From positions 1,736,001 to 1,800,000 of the forward strand of contig NZ_CP043476.1 of NCBI RefSeq assembly GCF_009769165.1: a DNA stretch of 64,000 nt, given 5' to 3'. The translations under genes were made by a program, and so were the position numbers. This stretch comes from Xanthomonas hyacinthi (GTDB lineage: Bacteria > Pseudomonadota > Gammaproteobacteria > Xanthomonadales > Xanthomonadaceae). Positions 34,881 through 44,584 of this stretch are shown piece after piece; within the stretch, counting starts at the first letter, position 1, and the number at the start of each line of letters is the position of its first letter. Below the pieces are notes generated by a model. That model worked only from the letters and a program-made list of their open reading frames with translations. It was not told the origin of the DNA and did not search any database.

Positions 34881-34955
34881 GAAAGCCAAAACGCAAAACG
34901 GCCGGCATCGCTGCCGGCCGCATGCCCAATCCCGCCATCCCCAATCCCGGCGTTG

Positions 34956-36161
34956 CTACAGCTCGATGCAATCGAAGGTCGCCTCCGGATCGACCTCGGC
35001 GTCGTAATCCACGTCCTGGCGCTCGAAGCCGAACAGCTTGAGGAACTCGTGCTTGTAGCCGGCGTAGTCGGTGAGCTGGAACAGGTTCTCGGTGGTGACC
35101 TGCGGCCATAGCGCCTTGCATGCGTCCTGCACGTCGTGGCGCAGTTCCCAGTCGTCCAGGCGCAGGCGGTTCTGCTCGTCGGTGGCCGCCGGCTGGCCGT
35201 CGGCGCGGTACAGGCGCTCGCGGAACAGGCGGTCGAGCTGGTCGATGGTGCCTTCGTGCAGGCCCTTCTCCTTCATGATCTTGTAGACCATGGAGATGTA
35301 CAGCGGCATCACCGGGATCGCCGCGCTGGCCTGGGTCACCACCGACTTGAGCACCGCCACGTTGGCGCTGCCGCCGCGTTGCTGCAGGCGCGCGTGCAGG
35401 CGCTGCGCGGTCTGGTCCAGGTCCACCTTGGCCTTGCCCAGCGCGCCGTGCCAGTAGATCGGCCAGGTGATCTCGGTGCCGATGTAGCTGAAGGCCACGC
35501 TGCGCGCGCCCGGCGCGAGCACGCCAGCGCCTTCGAGCGCGTCGATCCACAGTTCCCAGTCCTGGCCGCCCATCACGGTGACGGTGTCGGCGATCTCCTG
35601 TTCGGTGGCCGGCTCGATCGAGGCCTCGATGATCGCGTCCTTGTTGGTGTCGATCGCGGTGGCGGTGTAGGTCTGGCCGATCGGCTTGAGCGCCGAGCGC
35701 TTCACTTCGCCGCTGCCGGGCAGCTTGCGCACCGGCGAGGCCAGCGAATACACCACCAGATCGACCTGGCCGCCCATCTCGGTCCTGACCAGCGCGATCA
35801 CCTGCGCGCGCGCTTCGTCGGAGAACGCGTCGCCGTTGATCGACTTGCTGTACAGGCCCTGCGCCTTGGCGAATTTGTCGAACGCGGCGGAGTTGTACCA
35901 GCCGGCGGTGCCGGCCTTCTTGTCGCTGCCCGGCTTTTCGAAGAACACGCCCAGCGTGTCGGCGCCGAAGCCGAACGCGGCAGTGATCCGCGAGGCCAGG
36001 CCGTAGCCGCTGGAGGCGCCGATCACCAGCACCTTCTTCGGCCCGTCGCTGCGCACGCCGCGCGCGCGCGTGGCCTCGATCTGCTCGAGCACGTTGCGCT
36101 CGCAGCCGAGCGGATGCGTGGTGGTGCAGATGAAACCGCGAACTTTCGGGTGGATGATCAA
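34956..36161 (-). CDS. fabV: Trans-2-enoyl-ACP/CoA reductase (FabV type)
   Basis: A 401-residue NADH-dependent enoyl reductase that performs the last step of each fatty-acid elongation cycle. The start [20 protein letters not shown] is diagnostic. The Rossmann motif [11 protein letters not shown] is at 48-58. The catalytic Tyr236 and Lys245 have the FabV spacing Y-x8-K ([10 protein letters not shown]). Length is exactly usual. FabV enzymes are known to tolerate triclosan, unlike FabI. It is transcribed away from the STAND regulator; a small perfect hairpin AAGATGCC/GGCATCTT at 36179-36198 lies just upstream of the start. Confidence 0.97.
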   Translation of the reverse strand: MIIHPKVRGFICTTTHPLGCERNVLEQIEATRARGVRSDGPKKVLVIGASSGYGLASRITAAFGFGADTLGVFFEKPGSDKKAGTAGWYNSAAFDKFAKAQGLYSKSINGDAFSDEARAQVIALVRTEMGGQVDLVVYSLASPVRKLPGSGEVKRSALKPIGQTYTATAIDTNKDAIIEASIEPATEQEIADTVTVMGGQDWELWIDALEGAGVLAPGARSVAFSYIGTEITWPIYWHGALGKAKVDLDQTAQRLHARLQQRGGSANVAVLKSVVTQASAAIPVMPLYISMVYKIMKEKGLHEGTIDQLDRLFRERLYRADGQPAATDEQNRLRLDDWELRHDVQDACKALWPQVTTENLFQLTDYAGYKHEFLKLFGFERQDVDYDAEVDPEATFDCIEL

Positions 36162-36178
36162 CGTGGTGTCCTTTCGGC

Positions 36179-36198
36179 AAGATGCCCCGCGGCATCTT
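36179..36198. promoter_or_regulatory. Small hairpin upstream of fabV
   Basis: AAGATGCC-CCGC-GGCATCTT, an 8-bp perfect palindrome 17 bp ahead of the fabV start codon. It could be an operator or a leader structure; nothing else identifies it. The rest of the 311-bp gap up to 36472 shows no gene. Confidence 0.4.
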
Positions 36199-36472
36199 AA
36201 TGTCTGCGGCGCGGTTGATGAAGCGGCGCGGCCTGCACACGCACACGTATGGAAACGCCTCGCGCCCCGGGGCCGGCCCTGCCGGCGCCGGGCGCGCCCA
36301 CTTTGTCTACGTCCCGGCCCGCGAAGCTGGATGCAGTCGATGAAACCGCACGCGGCGATGGAACATCATCGTCCGTCGTCGATGCGCGCCTGGCGACAGC
36401 AGGGGGGCCTGGTGGACACCGTGTCCGCCATCCTGCGGGCATGGCCTGTACGGCGCGGACCGAGGCCCATCG

Positions 36473-39400
36473 ATGTCGCAGCGAAGCGAGCGGATGACCC
36501 AGCTCGGCTCCGTGCCGCGGTTCCGTCTCGGGCCGCTGCTGGTGGAGCCGGAGCGGCTGGTGCTGATCGATGCGGGCGCGGAGATCGCGCTGGAACCGCG
36601 GATGATGGAGGTGCTGGTCGCGCTGGCCGAACGCGCCGGCGAGGTGGTCAGCGCCGAGCAGTTGCTGATCGAGGTCTGGCACGGCGGCTTCTACGGCGAC
36701 AACCCGGTGCACAAGACCATCGCGCAGCTGCGCCGGCGCCTGGGCGAGGACAGCCGCCAGCCGCGCTACATCGAGACCATCCGCAAGCGCGGCTACCGGC
36801 TGCTGCCGAAGGTGAGCTTTCCCGACGACTACCGCGGCGCGCTGCCCGGCGCGCGGCACTGGGGGCACGGCAATCCCTATGTCGGCCTGCAGCCGTTCGA
36901 TCCGGCGCATGCCGAGGTGTTCTTCGGCCGCAGCCATGCCATCGCCCAGATCATGGGCTCGCTGCGCGCGCAGTTGCAGAGCCGGCGCGGGCTGGTGCTG
37001 GTGTCCGGGGCCAGCGGCTGCGGCAAGACCTCGCTGCTGCGCGCCGGCGTGGTGCCGCTGTTGTCCCAGCCGGGCGGGCTGGACGGGCTGGAAGCGCTGG
37101 CGGTGGCCTACTGCAACCTGGCCGTGTGCCACGGCGGCGACGTGCTGGGGGTGCTCGCGCAAGCGCTGGCGCAGTGGACGCCCGGCACGCGCGCGGTGTT
37201 TTCCGCGGCGCAGATGGCCTCGCTGCCGACCTGGCTGCAGCAGCCGCCGCCGTTGCACGCGGCCATCGCCGAAGCCCTGCTGCGCTGCCCGGCGGCGCGC
37301 AGCGGCGCAGCGGCCGAGCGCCATCTGCTGCTGGTGATCGACCATGCCGAGAGCGTGGTGGCCTCGCCGGACATCGGCGATGCCGACCGCGCCGCGCTGG
37401 ACGCCGCGCTGCGCGCGTTGTGCACCGCGCCCCAGGTGGCCGTGCTGGTGCTGACCCGCAGCGACTTCTACCCGCGGCTGATCGAATCGCTGCCCGGCGT
37501 TTCCGAACTCAAGCGCGGCGATGGCCACGTCGACCTGCTGGCGCCGCGCGCCGGCGAGATCGGCCAGATCATCCGCATTCCGGCGGCCATGGCCGGGCTG
37601 CGGTTCCAGGAGGACCGCGACAGCGCCAGCCGCCTGGACGACGTGCTGCGCGATGCCACCGCGCGCCAGCCCGACGCGCTGCCGTTGCTGCAGCACACGC
37701 TGCATGCGCTGCACGAGCGCCGCACCGCCGAAGGCATGCTCACGTTCGCGGCGTATCACGCGCTCGGCGGCCTGGAGGGCGCCTTGGCGCACCATGCCGA
37801 ACAGGTCTTTCGCGCCCTGCCGGAACCGGCGCAGGCAGCGCTGGGCAGCGTGCTGGCGCGGCTGTGCGTGATCCATCCGGACAGCGCCGCGGTGACCTCG
37901 CGCCGCGTGCTGTGGTCGGCGCTGCAGGCCGAGCCGGCGGCACGCGGCATGGCCGCGGCCTTCGTGCAGGCGCGCTTGTTCGTCAGCGCGCTGGCCGCCG
38001 GCGGGCCCGGCTTCGCCGTCGCCCACGAAGCGTTGCTGCGGCAGTGGCCGCGCGCGGCGGAATGGATCCACGAGAACCGGCGCCTGCTGCAGGCGCGCAA
38101 CCGTCTGCAGCAGGCCGCACAGCGCTGGGCCGCCGAAGGCCGGCGCGCCGATCACCTGCTCAACAGCGGGCGGCCGCTGAGCGAGGCGCGCGAGGCGGCC
38201 AAGCGTCTGGCGCACGATCTCGACGCCACCGACCACGCCTTCCTGCGCGCCAGCGAACGCCTGCGCCACCGGCGCCGCTGGCTGTACGCAAGCGCCGGCG
38301 GCATGCTCGCGGTGCTGGCGAGCGCCTCGATGCTGCTCGGCTGGCAGGCGCGGCAAGCGCAGCGGGCCGCCGAGCAGCGCCGCAACGAAGCGCAGCAGCT
38401 GGTCGGCTACATGCTCGGCGATCTGGCCGAGCAGTTGCGCACCACCGGCAACCTGAAGCTGCTCGACAGCGTCGGCAGCCGCGCGCTGGCCTATCTGGAG
38501 CGGCTGCCCAGCGCCAGCATGCGGCCGGCCGAATTGCTCAACCACGCGCGCGCGCTGCGCACCACCGGCGAAGTCCTCGCCAACCAGGGCAACCTGGCGC
38601 AGGCGCAGGCCGCGTTCGCACGCTCGGCCGCCGCCGCCGGCCAGGCCCGTCGCGACGCGCCGGCAGCGCTGGACGCGCTGGCCGAGACCGGGCTGACCGC
38701 CTACTGGCTGGGTTACCTGGCCTACCAGCAGAAACGCCCGGCACTGGCGCGCCGGCACTGGTCGGCGTACCTGTCGATCTCCGAACAGCTGGCGCGCCGC
38801 GCGCCGCAAGAGCCGCGTTGGCGGCTCGAAGTCTCCTACGCGCTCAACAACCTCGGCAGCCTGGCCCGCAGCGAAGGCCGGCACGATGCGGCGATCGCGC
38901 TGTTCGCGCGCTCGGTCGCGCTGAAGCGGCAGGTCCTGGCGCTGGCCCCCGGCAACGCCGCGGTGCGCTACGAACTGATCGATAGCCTGTCGTGGCTGAG
39001 TTCGGCGCAGGAATCCTACGGCGCGCTGGAGGCGGCCGAACACGGCTACCGGGACCAGATCGCGATGCTGCGCGCGTTGGTGCAGCACGAACCGGATGCC
39101 GACGCGTGGCGCAGGCGCTGGGCCACCTCGCTGCTGCGCACGTCCAACCTGGCGCTGGCGCGCGGCCACCTGGGCAATGCCGAAGCCGACGCGCGGCTCA
39201 GCACGGCGATGCTGTCGGCACTGGTGGCCAAGCAGCCGGACAACCGCGCCTGGCGCCGCGATCTGGCGCACGCCCAGGCCCAGGCCGGCTGGGTGGCGGC
39301 ATTGCGCGGACAGCGCGAACCGGCAGTGCGGCAGTTGTTGCAGGCACGGCGCACGCTGGCGCCGTTGCTGCAGGCGCAGCCGCTACCGGAATGGCGATGG

Positions 39401-39820
39401 CTGGACGCGCTCATCGCGCTGCGCATCGCGCAGAACCAGCCGTTGCCCGAGCGCGAGGAGCGGGAACGCAGCGCGCGCATCGTGGCGCACCTGGAGGCCT
39501 TGCACCGCGCCATGCCGGACGACCTGCTCGGCCTGTCGGCGCTGGCGCACGCGCGCATCTGGCGCGGCGAGCGCCTGGCCACCGCCGGCGCCCAGGCCGA
39601 TGCACGCGCCGAATGGCAGCGCGCGGTACAGTTGCTCGGCACGCGCATCGACGGCACGCGCGACAAAACGCTGCTCGATCCATGGATTCGCGCGCAGGTC
39701 CATCTGGGCCAACGCCAGGCCGTGTTGCAAGCGCTCGGATGGCTGTACCAGGCGGGCTACCGCCACCCGGGCTTCGTCGCTCTGTATGCCCCGCCACCCA
39801 AGGAAAAGACCCCGTCATGA
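36473..39820 (+). CDS. Winged-helix/nSTAND1-ATPase membrane regulator with TPR-like C-terminus
   Basis: A 1115-residue multidomain protein. Residues 15-110 are an OmpR/CadC-type winged helix (RMMEVLVALAERAGEVVSAE, HKTIAQLRRRLGEDSRQPRY, IETIRKRGYRLLP). Residues 135-560 are a STAND-type NTPase of the nSTAND1 kind: NPYVGLQPFDPAHAEVFFGR, Walker A GASGCGKTS at about 179, Walker B LLLVIDHAE near 285, and VLVLTRSDFYPRL. A transmembrane helix is at about 603-624. The rest is helical repeat resembling TPRs (LEVSYALNNLGSLARSEGRH). It probably senses something through the repeats and controls transcription from the membrane. It overlaps the DP-EP-like gene by 4 bp. A start at ATG 36494 is equally possible. 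Confidence 0.85.
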   Translation: MSQRSERMTQLGSVPRFRLGPLLVEPERLVLIDAGAEIALEPRMMEVLVALAERAGEVVSAEQLLIEVWHGGFYGDNPVHKTIAQLRRRLGEDSRQPRYIETIRKRGYRLLPKVSFPDDYRGALPGARHWGHGNPYVGLQPFDPAHAEVFFGRSHAIAQIMGSLRAQLQSRRGLVLVSGASGCGKTSLLRAGVVPLLSQPGGLDGLEALAVAYCNLAVCHGGDVLGVLAQALAQWTPGTRAVFSAAQMASLPTWLQQPPPLHAAIAEALLRCPAARSGAAAERHLLLVIDHAESVVASPDIGDADRAALDAALRALCTAPQVAVLVLTRSDFYPRLIESLPGVSELKRGDGHVDLLAPRAGEIGQIIRIPAAMAGLRFQEDRDSASRLDDVLRDATARQPDALPLLQHTLHALHERRTAEGMLTFAAYHALGGLEGALAHHAEQVFRALPEPAQAALGSVLARLCVIHPDSAAVTSRRVLWSALQAEPAARGMAAAFVQARLFVSALAAGGPGFAVAHEALLRQWPRAAEWIHENRRLLQARNRLQQAAQRWAAEGRRADHLLNSGRPLSEAREAAKRLAHDLDATDHAFLRASERLRHRRRWLYASAGGMLAVLASASMLLGWQARQAQRAAEQRRNEAQQLVGYMLGDLAEQLRTTGNLKLLDSVGSRALAYLERLPSASMRPAELLNHARALRTTGEVLANQGNLAQAQAAFARSAAAAGQARRDAPAALDALAETGLTAYWLGYLAYQQKRPALARRHWSAYLSISEQLARRAPQEPRWRLEVSYALNNLGSLARSEGRHDAAIALFARSVALKRQVLALAPGNAAVRYELIDSLSWLSSAQESYGALEAAEHGYRDQIAMLRALVQHEPDADAWRRRWATSLLRTSNLALARGHLGNAEADARLSTAMLSALVAKQPDNRAWRRDLAHAQAQAGWVAALRGQREPAVRQLLQARRTLAPLLQAQPLPEWRWLDALIALRIAQNQPLPEREERERSARIVAHLEALHRAMPDDLLGLSALAHARIWRGERLATAGAQADARAEWQRAVQLLGTRIDGTRDKTLLDPWIRAQVHLGQRQAVLQALGWLYQAGYRHPGFVALYAPPPKEKTPS

Positions 39821-40197
39821 CAGCAATCGTCGAAATCACCCTCACCGCGGCGCACGTGGTCTTCGGCGGCAACGCCGGACGCGGGCGCTATTTCTACAGC
39901 TTCTCGCCGGACGTGATCACCGTCGGCGAGGGGCAGACCCCGGTCACCCTGATCTATCGCCTGGACAAGGAGGTCTCGCCGCACCTCAAGATCAGGGCCG
40001 TGCTCAACTCCGATGCACGCGGGCAGATCCAGAGCACCACCATCGCCAAGGACGGGCGCAGTGCCGAGGTGCTCAACCTCAACACCGTGCAGACGCTGAT
40101 CTTCTTCTCGGTGCTGGTGTACGACGACAAGCGCGAGCAGTTGTTCAGTTGCGACCCGCAGGTCGGCAACGATCCGGAGATCACGCCGCTGGCGTAG
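39817..40197 (+). CDS. DP-EP-family-like small protein
   Basis: A 126-residue protein whose ATG overlaps the stop of the STAND gene (ATGA), so they are co-translated. No signal peptide. The chain is beta-rich and ends FSCDPQVGNDPEITPL, matching the DP-x-x-x-DPEI pattern that names the small DP-EP family of unknown function. A central LIYRLDKEVSPHLKIRAVLN segment suggests a beta-sandwich. Tight coupling makes it the likely partner or substrate of the ATPase. Function unknown. Confidence 0.75.
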   Translation: MTAIVEITLTAAHVVFGGNAGRGRYFYSFSPDVITVGEGQTPVTLIYRLDKEVSPHLKIRAVLNSDARGQIQSTTIAKDGRSAEVLNLNTVQTLIFFSVLVYDDKREQLFSCDPQVGNDPEITPLA

Positions 40198-40248
40198 CCG
40201 CGCGGCGGGCATCGCCCCTGGCGGGTCGCGCCCGCCAGGGGCGGGCGC

Positions 40249-40776
40249 TCAGCCCACGATCTTCTTGCATTCGCTCAAGGTGCTCTTCGCGTTCTTCAGC
40301 GCGATCGCGTGCCCGGGCTGGCCGTCGTTGATCTTCTTGATCAGCGTGGCCATCGCGTTCTTGCCCTTTTGCCCCCAGCCCTTGTAGCCCGGGCTGCGCT
40401 TGAAGGCCTCCAGGTCCTTGACCGTGCTGCCGAACGCGCCGTTGATCAGCGTGCGCCGGTCCACGCAGTTCTGCCACGCCGCCAGGCGCAGGCGGTTGGC
40501 GTCGATGCCCGCCGCCTTCTGGCACGCCAGCGCGTCGCAGGCAGTCGCGCCGTGCAGGCCCGCATTGTTGTCCACGCAAGTCTGGCGCTTGCCGTCGTAC
40601 GGGATCAGCTGACAGCCCTCCAGCAGCGCGCGCGCGATCACATCGGTCTCGGAAACGTCCGAGTCCTTCAGCAGCGCCTGTGGCGGCGCCGATGGCGCGG
40701 GCCGCGGGGCGGGGGCGCTGCACGCCGCAAACAGCATCAGCAGCGCCAGCAAGGCGGAGGTACGCAACAGTGTCAT
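40249..40776 (-). CDS. Cys-containing lipoprotein, unknown function
   Basis: A 175-residue protein with a lipobox at Cys19 (ALLMLFAACSAP) and a Pro/Ala spacer, so it is anchored in the periplasm. The mature part is helical with six cysteines (EGCQLIPY, QTCVDNNAG, TACDALACQKAAG, WQNCVDRR, SECKKIVG), suggesting disulfides. I know no function. It is convergent with the DP-EP-like gene and divergent from the 457-residue unknown protein. Confidence 0.75.
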   Translation of the reverse strand: MTLLRTSALLALLMLFAACSAPAPRPAPSAPPQALLKDSDVSETDVIARALLEGCQLIPYDGKRQTCVDNNAGLHGATACDALACQKAAGIDANRLRLAAWQNCVDRRTLINGAFGSTVKDLEAFKRSPGYKGWGQKGKNAMATLIKKINDGQPGHAIALKNAKSTLSECKKIVG

Positions 40777-41138
40777 GGCCGTATTCCTGTCAGGGGACCG
40801 GAGCGCGCGATGCGGTCTCCGGGCGGCACGCTGGGCCGCCGCGACACCCTGCCGGCAAGCCGCCGCGCGGGCCTGACGGCCAGCTTACGGTTGCCGCCGA
40901 CGCACGCCGGCGCCCGTGCGGCGCGTCGGTACGGACGCCGCCAGCGCCGCCAGCGCCGGCCAAAAAACCTATCCAGCGCATGCACTTGCACTCCGGCAGG
41001 TTGCGGTAAGGCGACGACGACGCGCGGCGCGGCACGGTGGGCGCCGTCCGGACCTGTGCCGACCGGACGCCACCGCCGCAATGCCGGCGGCCCCAGGCAC
41101 CTGCCGCGGCGGCTGTCGCGGTCCACCGAGACGCACCC
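40777..41138. promoter_or_regulatory. Divergent intergenic region
   Basis: 362 bp between the lipoprotein and the unknown 457-residue protein. GC-rich, with no clear promoter hexamers or palindromes that I can support, and no gene. Confidence 0.35.
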
Positions 41139-42512
41139 ATGCTCACCCGTACCGACAATGCTGCCGACACCCTGGCCACCGAGGAGCACGATTCCCCGGT
41201 GTCGCTGTTCCGCCAAACCGCCGCGCAACGCCGCCAGTCCGACGTCGCCGCGCTGCAGGCCGTGGACTACGACCAGAAGCCCTGGGGCCTGCTGTACCGC
41301 GCGCTGACCGAAGCCATCGGGTCCAGCCCGGAGACCTTCCAGATGGTCTATCCGTTCACCACCTGGGCCTGGCCGGTGCAGCAGCCGGGCTTCATCGGCA
41401 CCGCGCAGTACGACTTCTGCTCGACTTCGCCGCAATGGAGCGCGGTCGGCGCCTATGTCTCCAGCGGCGACCGGTTCAACCAGGCCTACCAGGAATTCCT
41501 CAACGTGATCCCGGCGGCCACCGACGACGCCGCGCTGCGCCAGCAGATCAAGCTGGCCGACGACGCGCTGACCACCGCCAGCAACGGCTACACCATCGCC
41601 TACAACCAGGCGCGTTCGGTCTACCAGGACGATGTCGCCGACAACGACCCGACCTTCACCAAATGGCTGGGTTCGCCGGCCGGCGCCGGTTGGCAGACCA
41701 AGATCAGCAGCACGCAGGTCAAGATGGACCAGGCGCAGGTCACCTACAACGCCCTGGTCGCGCAGGCCAATACGCCGGGTCTGGGCGATGCGCAGAAGCA
41801 GATGAACAATCACGACTTCTACGCCAAGCTCAACGACCCGGCGCTGTCCAAGTTCCCGCTGGTCCCGAACTGGTCGGTGGCGCAGAACGCCAGCGAGTGG
41901 ATCGACGCGGTGCAGGCCGGCCAGGGCCCGGCCGGCGCCACCATGGGCTTCAACAACCGCGACGCGGCCTACGACTACAGCAAGACCTGGGCCGGCGGCT
42001 CGGCCAAGATCCGCCAATTCTTCTGGGAGGTGCGCGTGGCCGGCAAGTGGCAGCGCATCGACGAGTTCGAGACCGACAACGAACTCAACGTCTCGGTGGA
42101 ATTCGAGGCGCTGGACCTGATCCAGATCCAGCCCAGCGACTGGTACAACGGCCCGTTCGTGCGCAGCAAGCGCAACGGCCCGTTCGTGAAGGGCTACAGC
42201 GCGTTCGGCGACGACGGTACCCAGGCCGTGTTCGGCGAGAAGGGTTTCTTCGGCCTGCTCAAGACCGGCATGTACGTGGGCTACAAGCCGACCTTCACCA
42301 TCACCACCAGCAAGGCGGCCTTCAGCAAGTTCTCCGAGAAGTTCAGCGCCTCGACCGGGCTGCGCATCGGGCCGTTCACCTTCGAGGCCGAGGGCGGCAT
42401 CGAGAAGGCGGGGTGGGACCTGAGCGAATCCGGACGCAGCTTCACCGGCACCACCACCTCCGACCAACCGCTGATCATCGGCATCGCGATCTCCAAGCTG
42501 CCGCCCGAATAA
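41139..42512 (+). CDS. Unknown 457-residue protein
   Basis: From ATG 41139 (text upstream in frame is Pro/Arg-rich). No signal peptide or transmembrane helix. The head is polar (TDNAADTLATEEHDSPVSLF), followed by a mixed region with long helices (YTIAYNQARSVYQDDVADND; QVKMDQAQVTYNALVAQANT) and a beta-rich, aromatic C-terminal half (VAGKWQRIDEFETDNELNVS, FEALDLIQIQPSDWYNGPFV). It ends GTTTSDQPLIIGIAISKLPP. The lack of Cys pairs and of a leader suggests a cytoplasmic or non-classically secreted protein. I do not recognise the family. Confidence 0.72.
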   Translation: MLTRTDNAADTLATEEHDSPVSLFRQTAAQRRQSDVAALQAVDYDQKPWGLLYRALTEAIGSSPETFQMVYPFTTWAWPVQQPGFIGTAQYDFCSTSPQWSAVGAYVSSGDRFNQAYQEFLNVIPAATDDAALRQQIKLADDALTTASNGYTIAYNQARSVYQDDVADNDPTFTKWLGSPAGAGWQTKISSTQVKMDQAQVTYNALVAQANTPGLGDAQKQMNNHDFYAKLNDPALSKFPLVPNWSVAQNASEWIDAVQAGQGPAGATMGFNNRDAAYDYSKTWAGGSAKIRQFFWEVRVAGKWQRIDEFETDNELNVSVEFEALDLIQIQPSDWYNGPFVRSKRNGPFVKGYSAFGDDGTQAVFGEKGFFGLLKTGMYVGYKPTFTITTSKAAFSKFSEKFSASTGLRIGPFTFEAEGGIEKAGWDLSESGRSFTGTTTSDQPLIIGIAISKLPPE

Positions 42513-42644
42513 GCGCCCGGGCAGCGGGCGCTCCTGCGGTGCATTGCAGCGTCCCGCAGGAGCGCATGCGGGCGTCGCCGCGGCTGGCGTGTGCCTGTCG
42601 CGCTGCGGCAAGCCGCACGCTCGGCGGCGCGAGGGCAAGCGCGC

Positions 42645-43277
42645 TCAGATGATCCGCAGCGTGATCGCCTTGAGCACCGCGCGGGTGCGGTCGCGGGTGC
42701 CGAGCTTGTCCAGGATCGTGGAGACGTAGTTCTTCACCGTGCCTTCGGCCAGGAACAGGCTGCGTGCGATTTCCTTGTTCGAGTAGCCGCCGGCGAGCAG
42801 GCGCAGGATCGCCACCTCGCGTTCGTTGAAGGTGTCGCGCGGCGCGTCCTCGTCGCGGTAGCGGTAGCGCGCGCGGACCGGATCGGTGCTGACCGGCTGC
42901 AGCAGGGTCTCGCCCGCGGCCACGCGCACGATCGCATCGCGCAGGTCTTCGGGTGCGGCGTCCTTGAGCAGGAAGCCCTGCGCGCCGGCGTCGGCGGCGC
43001 GCAGCAGCAGGTCGGCGTCGTCGAAGGTGGTCAGCAGCAGCACCGGGGTGGCGTCGCCGCGCGCGCGCAGCTGTTGCAGCGCCTGGATGCCGTCCAGGCC
43101 GGGCATGCGGATGTCGCTGAGCACCACGTCCACCGGCGTGGCCGCCAGCGCGGCCAGCAGCGCTTCGCCGTCGTCGGCCTCGCAGGCCACGGCGATGCCC
43201 TGGGCCTGCAGCAGCGCGCGCAGGCCGGCGCGCACCAGGATCTGGTCGTCGGCCAGGGCGATGCGCAAGGCGCTCAC
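42645..43277 (-). CDS. NarL/LuxR-family response regulator
   Basis: A 210-residue regulator. The receiver domain has acidic Asp10/Asp11, phospho-acceptor Asp55 (VVLSDIRMPG) and Lys105 (GFLLKDA). The LuxR-type HTH at the C-terminus reads FNEREVAILRLLAGGYSNKE and AEGTVKNYVSTILDKLGTRD. Its ATG overlaps the histidine-kinase stop by 4 bp, so the pair forms a two-component system resembling DesK/DesR or LiaS/LiaR types. Confidence 0.95.
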   Translation of the reverse strand: MSALRIALADDQILVRAGLRALLQAQGIAVACEADDGEALLAALAATPVDVVLSDIRMPGLDGIQALQQLRARGDATPVLLLTTFDDADLLLRAADAGAQGFLLKDAAPEDLRDAIVRVAAGETLLQPVSTDPVRARYRYRDEDAPRDTFNEREVAILRLLAGGYSNKEIARSLFLAEGTVKNYVSTILDKLGTRDRTRAVLKAITLRII

Positions 43278-44374
43278 AGCGGCAGCCGCGCGGTCAGCTG
43301 CATGCCGCCCAACGGCGTGCGGCCCAGATCGAGCCGGCCGCGCAGCGCGGCCAGGCGCTCGCGCATGCCGGCGATGCCGTTGCCTTCCTGGATACGCTCG
43401 GCACGGCGGCCGTCGTCCTCGATGTCCACGCGCAGCTGCGCATCCTCGTGGCGCAGGCGCACCCGCACCTCATCGGCATCGGCATGCCGCGCGGCATTGG
43501 TCAGCGCTTCCTGCACCAGCCGCAGCAGGGTCTCGGCCAGTTGCGGATCGGTGATGCGCACGTCCGGCGCGATCTGCAGGCGCAATTGCGGCCGCGGGAA
43601 CGGCGCGGCCAGCGCGCGCAGCGCGGTCTCCAGATCCAGGCCGCGGTCCTCGCGCAGCGACTGCACCACGTTGCGCAGATCGGCCAGCAGTTCGGCGGAC
43701 AGGCGCTCGACCACACCGAGTTCCTCGCGCCGCGCCAGGTCCGGATCGGCCAGCAGCAGGCGCAGGTTGATCCGCATCGCGGTCAGCGTGTGCCCGGCCA
43801 CGTCGTGCAGTTCGCGCGCCAGCCGCAGGCGTTCGGCATCGCGCGCGCTGTCGGCCAGCAGCGCGCGCGTGGCCAGCAGGTCGGCGTTGACCCGGGCCAG
43901 CGCTTCGCGGGCGAGTTCGGTGGTGCGTGCGTAGTGCGCGGTCAGCGCGGCGAAGGCGTGGAAACCGGCGTAGATCAGGGTGGTCAGCAACGCGCGCTTG
44001 AACCCGGCCGTGGACAGCAGCAGGAACGTGCCCAGGTTGGCCAGGATCGCCAGCGCCAGCACCCGGCGTGGCTCCCACAGCAACGCCACCTGCGCCACCA
44101 CCACCACCAGCAGCACCGGCGCGGTGCCGGTGCGCGGCTCCAGCCACACCAGGACCAGCGCCGCGGCCGCCTGCAGCCACAGCGCGGCAGCGCGCAGGCG
44201 CGGCGACGGCAGGTAGCGGTGGCCCAGCATCGGCAGCACGAACAGCCCCACCGCGGTCCAGCGCCAGGCCGCCGGCGCCTGCGGCTGCAGCTGGAACGAC
44301 CACAGCACGGTCGCCACGGTGACCAGCCCGGCCAGGCGCTTGAGTTCGATCTGATCGTGCAGGAAGCGATGCAT
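43274..44374 (-). CDS. Sensor histidine kinase (HisKA_3 type)
   Basis: A 366-residue membrane kinase. Residues 15-145 contain about five or six transmembrane helices with short loops, so it probably senses the membrane or a lipid-soluble cue. The dimerisation and phospho-acceptor helix is LARELHDVAGHTLTAMRINL with His189. The ATPase part has the N-box EALTNAARHADADEV and GNGIAGMRERLAALRGRLDL. ATG 44374 is used. It is the partner of the overlapping NarL-type regulator. Confidence 0.93.
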   Translation of the reverse strand: MHRFLHDQIELKRLAGLVTVATVLWSFQLQPQAPAAWRWTAVGLFVLPMLGHRYLPSPRLRAAALWLQAAAALVLVWLEPRTGTAPVLLVVVVAQVALLWEPRRVLALAILANLGTFLLLSTAGFKRALLTTLIYAGFHAFAALTAHYARTTELAREALARVNADLLATRALLADSARDAERLRLARELHDVAGHTLTAMRINLRLLLADPDLARREELGVVERLSAELLADLRNVVQSLREDRGLDLETALRALAAPFPRPQLRLQIAPDVRITDPQLAETLLRLVQEALTNAARHADADEVRVRLRHEDAQLRVDIEDDGRRAERIQEGNGIAGMRERLAALRGRLDLGRTPLGGMQLTARLPL

Positions 44375-44584
44375 GCGGCGGATGCTGACCGCGCGGCACG
44401 GCCGCGGCAATGGGGCGGATGCAGAAAGTGACTTCCGGCAGGTCGGATCGATGACCAGCGGCCGCTGTCCGGCCGCAGCGCTGCGGCCACACTGGCGCCA
44501 TGCCATCGCTGCCGCGGCGACGCGTTCACCCGGCCTGCAGCGCGATGGCGTACACCGAACACGGCTCCTCACGAGGAAACGACG

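Larger units (their letters stand above)
34525..34955. other. Intergenic region full of repeats
   Basis: No gene seen. It begins with five CGGCAC hexamers (34525-34554) right after the receptor stop, then holds REP-like elements at 34594-34659 and a 27-bp perfect inverted repeat at 34788-34880. These can act as terminators between the convergent receptor and fabV genes. Confidence 0.6.

Noticed and set aside
31383..35111. Alternative 1242-codon frame over the TonB transducer
   Set aside because: Arg/Gln/His-rich frame-shifted text; the correct frame has STN, plug and barrel domains.
36070..38985. Second long plus-strand frame over the STAND gene
   Set aside because: Arg/Ala-rich shadow; the STAND frame has Walker motifs and a winged helix.
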